Assembly (NCBI GenBank): GCA_032191485.1
Contig: JAVDOI010000006.1
Coordinates: 11,775,850 to 11,839,849 of the forward strand
Source of the DNA: Leptoclinus maculatus
Lineage: Eukaryota; Chordata; Actinopteri; Perciformes; Stichaeidae
Direction: 5' to 3'
Length of the DNA stretch: 64,000 nt
Shown piece by piece: positions 24,701 through 34,164 of this stretch. Position numbers and translations under genes: made by a program. The notes beneath the pieces are model-generated. The model saw only the letters and a list, made by a program, of their open reading frames with translations. It did not search any database and was not told the DNA's origin. Each line of letters begins with the position of its first letter. Within the stretch, counting starts at the first letter, position 1.

Positions 24701-27017
24701 GTTAAAGCACTTGAGAGCCGAAATGTCCGGATAAGGTCAAACTGTTTCCTGGGGAGCGCAGAGCTAACCGCTCATTGGTCGAGCCGGTCACAGAACAGCG
24801 CGTGCTGTTGGTACATTGTTCACGTCAATCTGCAGCGAGGGGCGTGGTGAGCAAAATAGAAACTTATGGCTCCGGCTGAAAGTTTCCCGAGAAATGAGGT
24901 TGTGAAAGTGACGAGGCGAGCGTGTGACGTACTCAGGGGCGTAGCACGGAATTATGTGCCCGAGGCAGTCTCTGAGGGCCCCCCCCTCCCCCTTATACAT
25001 TATTTTACAAACGAAAAAGACAATTGAATAAGACTGGAATATAATTATAGTATTTACTGTGCAGCCTAATATTTAACCATTTCAGCCACTTAAACTCTTA
25101 CACAGTGATATGCCCCCATTGGGTTGTGAAACATATATCATGCACTTCTTCATCTCCCTCTTGACCCCAATCATCCTCAGCACTGATTTCTGTCTCTTAT
25201 TAAGGAGCAAGGAGTTGTACAGTCTAGACTCTAGGCTGTTAATGAAGGAAACTTTGGATAACATACACTAACTGTAGCTTACAACAGGGCTCCCATGCTT
25301 TCATCCAAGGTCATTTCAGATCTTCTCTTATCCTTCACATACCAGCTGCACCTATTAAACTCGTACACACACATCTCTTTGTTATGGAAGGTTCATCATT
25401 ATCACACAAGAAGAGGAAGGCCTCAACCTCCCTTCCGGGCTAAACACTTCCTAAAATGGGCTTTCCAGCTGGCTGACAAATTCAACGGCAAACTCCAAAG
25501 CAAAACTATTTCTTCTGAGAGAACATGGTGAGGAGTTGTTTACCGTCCTATTTGATTAGGTGTGAAAATTATTTTAAAAAAGTATTATAACAAGCAATTT
25601 TCGTGGGCCCTACCACACATTTGGGCAAATAAGTTCCCGTTGTCTTTGTCCTCCGTTCCTGAACAAACCAAATCAACAAACAACAAAAACAGGTTATGTG
25701 TCTCTGGTAGTCTGGTCAGAGTAACACACTATATAGTTTGATCTATATCATATTTTGTGTTTAAATTGATAATATGGATATTTGTATGTGAAATTCCAAT
25801 AAAAGAAGAAAGTAAAAACTACAATAGGCTCTTACATACTTAAACTCAGGTTCAAGTACCCTGACATTTAACCTCAATTAATATAATTTATTATTTACCA
25901 GCACTAAGTAGCAATGTTTAAAGATGTATGTACAAATATCAACATTTTGAACAAAATAAATACCTACCAGGGTTACTATTTGGGGGTGTATTTTGTCCAC
26001 AAAGCTGGTACAACCTGCCCTCTGTAAGAACGGTTGCATTTCTTATTTATCCTTTCAGTTCCCACTCTCACCAGTAGATGTCATACTTGCCACACCATTT
26101 CAGACATTAGTTTGAATTAATGAATTAGTTAGAAAATAAATAAAAATGTGCCATGGAGAAAAACTCATCGCTTCATCATACAGGGCTATTAAAAAGTCCT
26201 GTTTTAGAAGTGGCCCACCATAACCTGACACCAGATACAGTACTCATTACTAATTCATTATTTTATTTCACATCATATTTTACTAATTTAACAATACAAT
26301 AATATTCTCCATAAGCTTGAACTCCCTTTTGTGTCGGTTGAAAGGCAGTTTAAGGATATTAAGCGTACAAAATATTATACTGTAATTCAACAAAGTGTAA
26401 TTTGAATAACGTAAACTCCTTGTCAGGTTATTAAAAATATCCACATTCTCAAAAATAATGCAGAGGTTGTGATCTCAGAGTCCTAAATGGCAGCTACAAA
26501 TTCCCTTTTGTTTGTTGTACAGCGCACCTGCTCACCCAGATCCCGGATGTCAGATCCTATACCTTTGATATCAAAAACAAACATTGTTATCTCTGTGCTG
26601 TTGATACATGGGGCAAAGTTAAACAACTTTAAAATTGATGTTATCATCGTTCTAGACTAACATACATGTTATTTGACATTGTTTAATATATCTTAAACAG
26701 TTGTAGCTCCTCTAATCAAATCAAATCCCTAACCACTACCAGGAAGCAGGCTGTTATTTGTTCTGTACTGGGCTTAGGTTAAACAGCACAAAGTTTGTTC
26801 CTAATCTCTTTCCACTACATTTGGAAAGCTGCTGTGATATGTTAATTGCCTTCTGTATATTTTAATGGGGGCTACTGACTTTGGATTCATCAAGCTTGGG
26901 TGGAGGAGTGCAGAAATATCTGTTTGGTAAATATGTGTACAGAGAGCAAGGTTCACAGAAAAGTGCTCAAAATTGTAGGGGTGCTGGTCCCAGTGTGAAT
27001 TGGAAAAGAAGAAGGCT

Positions 27018-27105
<88 letters not shown>

Positions 27106-27610
27106 ATTGAGTTCACTTAACTTGCCCCTTTTTTGGACTGTGGGAGAAGAACCACATAGAAATAGAGAGAGCATGCAAATTCAACAGTCAAATGTCAGCC
27201 AGTTGGGTTGTGACCTGCCATTGAAGTTCAAATAGAAATAACATTAACAATGTCTCCGTATGTCATGTCAGTGTGACAGTGAGTCAGCATGAACAATACC
27301 AGCACTCGGAAACCAAAGCAGTCAAACTGAAACTGTGCTCTGTATACTGTGACATGTCCAAATGTCTTTCATGAAAAAAAGCCTTTTCAGTCCCGTAAAA
27401 TAAATAAGCTTTAAATGAGGTCTAAAAGTCCTAGAGTGTAACCTCAACTTAGTAAAGATGATTTTACTCTCAATTAAAAAACTTTTTTTCTTAGTGTAGT
27501 GCCTGTGGGCTCGGACTTCTAATAAAACACTTGAAAACTCTGCACACCAAGACTTAGCCTAAATAGAAAATATAGTTTAATGTGAACCTGCACATCGAAT
27601 ACTATTTCCT
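24700..27610. other. stat2-apof spacer, proximal part
   Basis: No gene is recognised. At 24936 the motif CAGGGGCGTAGCACGG resembles the 5' tip of fish hAT elements, but no matching right end was found. From 25600 onwards the sequence is AT-rich and featureless apart from a (CA)n tract at 27022-27103. Confidence 0.45.
27022..27103. repeat. (CA)n microsatellite, about 82 bp
   Basis: An uninterrupted AC dinucleotide run between GGCTGCAA and CCATTGAG. The long open frames across it (poly-CV or poly-TH) are artefacts of the dinucleotide. Confidence 0.97.
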
Positions 27611-27622
27611 TACACTCTAAAC

Positions 27623-27921
27623 CAGGAGTCTTCAACGTTTTTCAGGCCAAGGACCCCCAAACTGATAGAGAAATGGAGCAGGGACCCCCGAGTATATATA
27701 TTGTATAAAATTGTGTTTTATATTAAACTGGGCCTAGTGCCATGTATAAACATACCTCTTTATTGTGCATTTAATACTAAGCTCAAATAATACACAGGTT
27801 CATATATTCATGTTTGGGAAAAAAAAATTTAATTTAAAAAGAATTTTAAAATTGTCTAATCAACCAAAAATTTCACGGACCCCCTGCAGTACCTCCGCGG
27901 ACCCCCTGTTGAAGACCTCTG
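27623..27921. mobile_element. hAT-type non-autonomous element (299 bp) with perfect 8-bp target duplication
   Basis: The element starts CAGGAGTCTTCAAC and ends GTTGAAGACCTCTG, so 12 of 14 terminal bases are inverted repeats. It is flanked on both sides by CTCTAAAC (27615-27622 and 27922-27929), the 8-bp duplication expected of hAT transposition. GGACCCCC words near both ends mark a common vertebrate repeat family. It interrupts the left terminus of the outer 27613-31928 element only 10 bp from its tip, so it is younger than that element. Confidence 0.88.
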
Positions 27922-28355
27922 CTCTAAACAATTTCATCGTAAAATAACGGTAACTTACTGGCAGCAGGTACGCCAGTAATTTACTGTTTCGGTATTGTAC
28001 CGTATACTGGATTACGGTATGTGATAGTAGGATAACTGGGTTTTACGGTGATTTTACGATATATGCCAGAATGTTACCGTTTATTTACAAAGGGTAATAC
28101 AACCCAATAGTTTTGCATTTCATTTCCAACAAATAAAATAATCACAATAGACATTCAATACATAATTGTTGCAGTTTAATACATGTTCTGAAGACAAATA
28201 ATAAAGGGGCATTTGTATTACATCACAAAGTTCACAATGTACTGCATGTTTAGAAGAAAACAAATAAAATCATGACATTTTTAATGACCGGCTTAACTGA
28301 ACTCATAGAGATAACCTCAGACTAGTAGTGCCGAGATCGAAAAGTGGCCGATGGA

Positions 28356-28599
28356 ATGCTACTGTTGTTCAGTGGTAGGTACCTATCCCTGGAGTGGTAT
28401 GCTGCTGTTGTTCAGTGGTAGGTACCTATCCCTGGAGTGGTATGCTGCTTGTTCAGTGGTAGGTACCTATCCCTGGAGTGGTATGCTGCTTGTTCAGTGG
28501 TAGGTACCTATCCCTGGAGTGGTATGCTGCAGTTGTTCAGTGGTAGGTACCTATCCCTAGAGTGGTATGCTGCTGTTGTTCAGTGGTAGGTACCTATCC
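28356..28599. repeat. minisatellite, six copies of a 41-43 bp unit
   Basis: Units begin ATGCTGCTGTTGTTCAG, continue GTGGTAGGTACC and end TATCCCTGGAGTGGT, with small changes (copies three and four lack one GTT-like triplet; copy five has CTAGAGTGG). The unit is the arm sequence of the surrounding fold-back element, amplified in the left arm only. There are no spacers, so it is not a CRISPR array. Confidence 0.92.
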
Positions 28600-28603
28600 T
28601 ATA

Positions 28604-28980
28604 AGAAATCATTCAAGTCCAGGCCAGAAGTTGCTGTGGTGTTGTGAGTTTATTAAAGCATGCCGGCACACTGGTGACCTCACAGAGCAGATCTGAGCCG
28701 GGGAGTTGACCCAGAACAAATGAAAAAGAAGCATTTTATACAGGGAGCCAGAGCAGTGTTTAGACTGCATGTCAATACTAGAAAACTAGGGAATACTATG
28801 ACCAGACATAATGTAATTACAAGTAGAGACAAAGGGCAGGAAGGGGGCATTCACATTCAGACCTGCAGGAAGGACACACAGTTGGCATTTGGTCATTCAA
28901 GGGGTCGACACAGCAGGGGGGGCTGAAGTAGCACCTAGGAGTCATTTGGTTAGGAATTCTGGCCACAATGTGTATTCTTC
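28604..28980 (-). mobile_element. possible solo LTR inserted in the fold-back left arm
   Basis: The left arm carries about 380 bp that are absent from the matching right arm. Read on the minus strand the segment begins TGATGAAGAATACAC, has a TATAAAATGC box in the middle and an AATAAA signal (TTTAATAAACTC) about 50 bp before its end, the order expected of an LTR. The 3' terminus is not a clean CA and no target duplication is clear, so it could be another insertion type. Confidence 0.35.
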
Positions 28981-28983
28981 ATC

Positions 28984-29341
28984 ATATGCCAGTACTTTTC
29001 CAGCGGCACACTGTTTGCTGAAGGCAGGTTCCGCTTGAAAGTGGTAGTCCACTGTCAGACAGGCACACCAGTGCCGTCTCTTGATGCATATGCACATTTT
29101 ATGTAAATTGGTTTGATTCACGAACAGTGATGCCGTAAATGTATTTTTTTGACTTCATTGACAAAGTAGCACAGAGTGGTATACATATATATATATATAT
29201 ATATACATATATATACATATACACATATACATATATATATATGTATACCACTCTGATTCAAGGGCATATACCACTAATATGAACCTTCAAGCGGCACCTG
29301 TCTTCAGGAAACGGTGTGCCGTTGGAAAAGTACTGGCATAC
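28984..29341. repeat. large palindrome at the centre of the fold-back element
   Basis: ATATGCCAGTACTTTTCCAGCGGCACAC at the left is matched in reverse complement by GTGTGCCGTTGGAAAAGTACTGGCAT at the right. CAGAGTGGTATACATATATA is matched by TATATATGTATACCACTCTG across an (AT)n tip at 29183-29242. In single strand this would form a stable hairpin. Confidence 0.8.
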
Positions 29342-29369
29342 CACTATTACTATAGGTATTGGTACATAC

Positions 29370-30087
29370 TAGGGGTGTAACGATACACGTATTCGTATTG
29401 AACCGTTCGGTACGGGGCTCACGGTTCGGTACGCATTACAAACCGAACAATACGTTTGAATAATATTAAATTGCTTTTGAAAAATAAAATATAGCTGAAA
29501 TTGGTGGAGCCACTGCGCTCAAACATGGCAACCCACCCGACGTAAGGTGCTGTCCTTCCCTGATTCGCCACGCTCCTATCACGTGACCGTTCCCGGATGT
29601 TCACAAACAACAACAGTCTTGATTACCGATCGACTACCAGTTTAATTCCATATGAACAACTGATTATAGGCGTTGTTGACCGTGTTGTCTTTACTAGCAG
29701 CTGTTGTTCAGTTAAAGTCTGCATTTCTGTGGAGGAAGCAGCTGTTATTGGAGCGATTAGTGAGCGGCGTGTCCAGCGGAGGTATCAGCGCTACGGAGCA
29801 GACGTCTGAAGTCACCGTTAGCGGACACAAAACGGAGGACTTTCCTTTTCTTATTATTGTTTATTTTGTTCTGTACAACTATGTACAACAAGTTAACACA
29901 CATCAACTATAAAGGAACAAAACATGGATTGCTCTCCAGTACGACAGAGACTTCAGCCACCAGCAGAGCTACGAGTGAGAACAACAACGAAACCGAGGGA
30001 ACGAGTGAGAAACGTGCGTTGACCAGATCTATGGACCATAATCTAATAAACCTTTGTGTGTAAGTGTTGATTTTAATGTAAATATGA

Positions 30088-30122
<35 letters not shown>

Positions 30123-30544
30123 AAGACCCCCAGCGCTGTAACTAAGTCTGAAAAATAAAACTTCTAAAACTTTCCACGAAATGTGTGTTTGAGTTTATAG
30201 AGGAAGATTTTAGAGAAGATCGTATCAAACACGACCTTTCATTATTAAAGATCCCTACTCTGTAGTGATACACCAGGCTGTACGAACATGCTTAATGCTA
30301 TTGAGCCCCGTGAAACTACTCCTTCACCAGCCCATTTCTCCAGACCATAATTCCTGCTTTGTAAAAGAAAACAAAAGCCCAAACAGAGAATCACATCAGA
30401 CACGCCCCCTTGAGAGTCTCACCAGCGAGGATTTGGCATTTCTGCTTTTTTGCTGTATTGAAAACGTACCGAAACGTACTGAACCGTGGCACCACTGTAT
30501 CGTATTGAACCGAACCGAGAATTTTGTGAACCGTTACACCCCTA
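29370..30544. mobile_element. hAT-type element (1175 bp) with perfect 8-bp target duplication GTACATAC
   Basis: Starts TAGGGGTGTAACGATAC and ends GTTACACCCCTA, giving perfect inverted tips. It is flanked by GTACATAC at 29362-29369 and 30545-30552. Both ends are rich in AACCG and TACGTATT words, as in the widespread fish repeat that opens GGGGTGTAACGATAC. No transposase is recognised: short open frames at 29597-30063 have no known domain. It contains a (GA)n run at 30091-30121. It is inserted in the right arm of the fold-back element and is therefore younger. Confidence 0.9.
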
Positions 30545-30601
30545 GTACATACCTCTGAACAGTAGCATACCATCGTCCACTTTTCGATCTCAGCGTCACT
30601 C

Positions 30602-31928
30602 CCTCAGACACTGAATCAAAATAGCATTAAGAGTGAAACGCTGAATTAAAATAGTATCAAGAACAGTGTAATAGAACTGCATCACAGTCTAGCTTGTTAA
30701 CAAGTCTTATACACATTTATAGTTAATTTGAACTGCATGAACTCACACATGAATGAAAACAATAAAGAGAGAGAACACCTTAAAAGAGGACTTGACTGCA
30801 GCGTCTGGCTGGTATACTCAATCTCTGACGACGAGTGACTGTAAAACAAACTAAATAAAAACTTTAGAAACACAATGTTCTGAACTTCTGGAAAGTTCTA
30901 TGACATCCAGGATAAACAAACTTAAAAGAAGCTTTGGGTGATACTGTGGGTTTGCATGTGCCTCACATATGTTAACATATCAGTGCAAGTCTTTGCAAAA
31001 AGCTAATACAACAATACCATACAGTTTAAATCAACAGACTATGTGATGAGCTGATTACGTTCAACACTAAAATGAGTTTGATCTGGTGTTAATGTTGCTC
31101 CTGGGATAACACACACTAACGTTACTGTTAGCGTTACCTCAACTGTTCATCGTCTTGAACACGTCGGTGATTTCCGGTCCGCTCTCCCTTTTGATAATCG
31201 TCCTGTTTGCGGTCCTACGGTTCAATAACAGCACAAGTAAACACAAGTTAGGTTGCTAACATTACATCCTAACACTGTAATTGGTGATTAACTTTATTTA
31301 TGTTAACTTAACTTGCTATGCTGTTAGCTAGCTAACCTTTCTAAGGCTACTTGAGCTCGAGCTAGCTAACGTTACAGAGCTAGCTCCACCAATATAAGCA
31401 ACCTAATATAATGAAACAGACCAAGTGAAACATTATCTGAGATGTTAACAGTTCAATTATCATGAAGACAAAACAATACTGGAGACTTTGAATTTCGGGT
31501 GATAAACTTAACGCTTCCTCGGCTCCTCGGTTGATCTCCACATGGCTGTGAAGGATGAACTGAAGCTGTTGTGTCCAAAGTCACGTTCAGGAGCAGTCTG
31601 CCACTCTGTCACTCAAAAATGACTTTTAGGCAATGAACAGTTTGAATAATAAAAAATATTCTATCGTCATTTCAGACACATTAACCTACAATAGACAGTA
31701 CAATGTAGATTAATTGTGATTCACTGAACTTGCATATTCCCACCACTTCACAGAAAATACTGTATCATGCTGATAAATTACAGTAGTCTGCTGTTATTGT
31801 TAATTGACGGCATTGACTGTTAATTTACATGTGAGGGATGAACATTTAACTGTATGTTACAGTTATCATGAAATACTGTAAGATACCGTTTTAAATCCAA
31901 CGTAAATTTACAGCAATTCATTACAGTG
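30602..31928. other. right interior of the outer element
   Basis: Non-coding, AT-rich. On the minus strand, 31260-31139 contains a short open stretch ending in a donor-like AG|GTAACG, but no domain or second exon can be recognised. From about 31740 the sequence is a series of TTACNGTAA-like words up to the terminal inverted repeat. Confidence 0.4.
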
Positions 31929-31929
31929 T

Positions 31930-32810
31930 ACTTGTCAAGTGCTCACTGTTTCTTTTACCATAAAACTGTCTTTCACAAGACAATTACAATACAAGCAATA
32001 TGAGAGTGTGCACAATTACCACACTGACAGTCACTGTATGCACACATAGAGATTTAATATACAATGTATTGACATTAAAAGAAAATAATTAACAAAACAT
32101 ATAAAACTACAAAACTTAGTTTGCAGTCTATTGTCCCTGCAATTAACACCAGAGGTTGGAATGTAACTCTGACCTGACAAAACGTTTTCATGGAAGGGAA
32201 GAAAACAACAAGAGTGATGAAGAACAATGACCAGAAGAAAAGACACCAGAGAGCAAAATGAAAGTCTTGAGGGATTGAAGGTTTAATTTCCTGAGACCTG
32301 TTCTTCAGAAGTTGTTGCTTAATATGATACATGTTCAACTATTTAATCAATTATACACAAAATGAGCTATTTTTATACAAGCAGAAAAGGTTAAAAGCTT
32401 ACTTAATGAGTTTGTTAAAGATTGTTTGCAATTAATGTGTAATGTAATTACCTTTTTACTCTCAGTAAATTTCATTGCATTTTTCTATATTGTCTTAAAA
32501 GATAAACTAATTTACATATTTTACAAACTAATCAAAAAATCACTGACATCTTCAATATAAAATAATCAGTGTGTCAAACTGTGTAAAATGAAGTTTGTGC
32601 AGTCACACAAATAAAAATCTTTTTTCCCCATTTCAAAACTGCTGATAATCCACTGAGTAATACAAACATGTGTAATCTTGTTTTTCAAATACTCTAGATT
32701 ATGTAACGCCTGGTAAACCAATATGTTACTCATCAACCATGTCAGTCAATAAACACTGATCCTGTGTCACTGTCCTTTTTTATTTAATGTATAAACTAAA
32801 TATAAAGATA
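31930..32810. other. spacer downstream of apof
   Basis: AT-rich sequence without a supported gene. It lies 3' of apof on the minus strand. Confidence 0.5.
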
Positions 32811-32816
32811 TTTATT
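32811..32816 (-). terminator. apof: apof poly(A) signal (AATAAA on the minus strand)
   Basis: AATAAA on the minus strand 38-43 bp after the apof stop codon, in the context TTTAGCAATAAATATC. It would give a very short 3'UTR. Confidence 0.6.
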
Positions 32817-32853
32817 GCTAAAGCTTCACAGGCGGATTTATTGCTCCTTCAGT

Positions 32854-34164
32854 CTACTGGACAGTGATGACGCCATCCTCCGAGTTGAACTGGTTCACCA
32901 GCACGTCGTCCTCCTGCTTCATGGAGTTGAGCAGATACCTGACGCCTGCTTTCACACCGGTCTTCACCCCTGCGCCCAGAGCGAAGCCTGCCACCCCGGC
33001 AGCCCCCCCTGTGGCCACCATGAGAGCATCTGTGCCGAGGTCAACCGCGCTGAGGATGGCTCTCTCCTTGGCTGTCTCCGAGCAGTTGACAGAGGCATAA
33101 TACACAGCGGTGCCGAGGTTGTAGAGGGTGCTGACTGCAGGGATCCACTCCACCACGTTGTACACACGCTCCTCGCTTTTGTTGATGCAGCTCCTCTGGG
33201 GGCTTCGCCTCATCCGTCGACCCGAAGCAGCGGCGGTCAGAGCATCCTCCTCTGCGCTGCACTGACGGATCCAACATTCAGACTCTGTGGATTCAGAGGG
33301 TAAGACGCGACTGCCTTTCTTCAACACTCCCTGGTACTTCCCAGGTTTGAGTGGTCCACTGCTGGTCACACCAGCACACAGGACTCCCAGTCTCTCACAG
33401 GCGCTCACAGCCTCCTCTAGATCACCCGTGGCTCCTTCCACAGCTGTTCCTCCCAGTGTGGTTCCACTCACCCTGGTCCAACCCTCACAATGCCCTTCAT
33501 GCTTGGAGGAACCTTCTCCCACCATGGTCAGCTGCTGGATGTTAAACATCACAGCCTCCATGTGGTGCCCTGCTTGATTCCTCCCTGAAGGCGATGATGC
33601 AGGTGCAGGCGTGGATGAAGACTTGCTCACCCTCCTCTCTATCAGACCCTGCACCTCCATCAGCAGCTCCTCCGTGTCAGCCACTCCCAGCAGGTCGTGC
33701 AGCTTGAGCACCAGGGTTTGTGCTTCCTGTTGGCAGCCTGCCACCACCAACACGGGCACTAAAGAAAGACCCAGGAGCTCCTGGGGGAACATGGAGGATG
33801 ATGGGTCGTCCAAGGTGCTGGCAGCTAGCAGCTCCTCACAGCTGACGTTCCCCTGAATGTGGAGGTGATCTTGAATCTGCTCCGGAAGCTTTGTCCTGAG
33901 GACTGATATTATGTTTTCGGCAGATCGAACTCTCTTCTCTTTTTGTGCAGGATCAGGGTTTTCTGCAGATGGGATACCGAGCTGGAGTTTGGGTCCCAAG
34001 GGAGACGGATGATCCTGTTTGGCTGTTTCCTCTCCCGCTTCATTGAAGTCAGCTCCTGGAAGCAGAGTGTTTCTCAGCGCCAGAGGAGGTGGGACCCTGC
34101 ACAAAGCCTGTTCATTCAGCAGGAGCTGGATCACAATCAGCCACTTCAACTTGGAGGACATCAT
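32854..34164 (-). CDS. apof: apolipoprotein F (lipid transfer inhibitor protein)
   Basis: An intact single-exon frame of 436 aa (human APOF is 326 aa). APOF is a secreted, HDL/LDL-associated glycoprotein that modulates CETP. The N-terminus is a signal peptide (about 1-22, MMSSKLKWLIVIQLLL). A basic processing site RRMRR at 316-320 precedes the conserved C-terminal domain SPQRSCINKSEERVYNVV, WIPAVSTLYNLGTAVYYA and a glycine-spaced hydrophobic stretch at 386-412. Human APOF is also made as a proprotein whose C-terminal half is the mature form. A second basic site, KEKRVR, is at 75-80. N-glycosylation sequons are at N106, N328 and N360. The gene lies next to stat2, as in human 12q13, which supports the name strongly. 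Sequence identity in the N-terminal half is likely low in this family. Confidence 0.85.
   Translation of the reverse strand: MMSSKLKWLIVIQLLLNEQALCRVPPPLALRNTLLPGADFNEAGEETAKQDHPSPLGPKLQLGIPSAENPDPAQKEKRVRSAENIISVLRTKLPEQIQDHLHIQGNVSCEELLAASTLDDPSSSMFPQELLGLSLVPVLVVAGCQQEAQTLVLKLHDLLGVADTEELLMEVQGLIERRVSKSSSTPAPASSPSGRNQAGHHMEAVMFNIQQLTMVGEGSSKHEGHCEGWTRVSGTTLGGTAVEGATGDLEEAVSACERLGVLCAGVTSSGPLKPGKYQGVLKKGSRVLPSESTESECWIRQCSAEEDALTAAASGRRMRRSPQRSCINKSEERVYNVVEWIPAVSTLYNLGTAVYYASVNCSETAKERAILSAVDLGTDALMVATGGAAGVAGFALGAGVKTGVKAGVRYLLNSMKQEDDVLVNQFNSEDGVITVQ

Larger units (their letters stand above)
28323..30601. mobile_element. fold-back hAT-like element with 8-bp target duplication and nested insertions
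   Basis: Flanked by perfect CCTCAGAC copies (28315-28322 and 30602-30609). The left arm GAGATCGAAAAGTGG..CGATGG.ATGCTACTG is repeated in inverted orientation at about 30549-30596. The inner halves are inverted too: 28984-29060 pairs with 29283-29341 and 29173-29200 with 29232-29254, around an AT-rich tip. Once the nested insertions are removed the whole element could fold on itself. There is no transposase frame. The left arm also contains a tandem repeat and an LTR-like segment that the right arm lacks. Confidence 0.72.
27613..31928. mobile_element. outer non-autonomous DNA transposon, 4.3 kb with nested insertions
   Basis: The left end, after removing the nested element at 27623-27921, reads CACTCTAAAC then AATTTCATCGTAAAATAACGG. 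The reverse complement of the right end reads CACTGTAATG then AATTGCTGTAAATTTACG. The two align with a few changes and a short gap, and the similarity resumes at ACGGTA-CTTAC. Both outer flanks are TA (27611-27612 and 31929-31930), consistent with a TA target duplication. Inside are TTACNGTAA-rich arms, several nested insertions and no transposase frame. The family is not identified; a mariner-like or CACTA-like origin are both possible. Confidence 0.6.

Noticed and set aside
24936..25640. CAGGGGCGTAGCACGG start of a possible hAT element
   Set aside because: No inverted right end or 8-bp duplication could be found, so it is not listed as an element.
28356..28599. Direct repeats that could suggest a CRISPR-like array
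   Set aside because: The units are contiguous, with no unique spacers, and the sequence is vertebrate transposon DNA; it is a minisatellite.
31139..31260. Exon-like open stretch with a donor site on the minus strand
   Set aside because: No partner exon, start codon context or domain; it lies inside a transposon.
32815..33303. 162-codon open frame on the plus strand
   Set aside because: It is antisense to the apof coding exon and shows no domain; apof has a signal peptide and conserved C-terminal domain.
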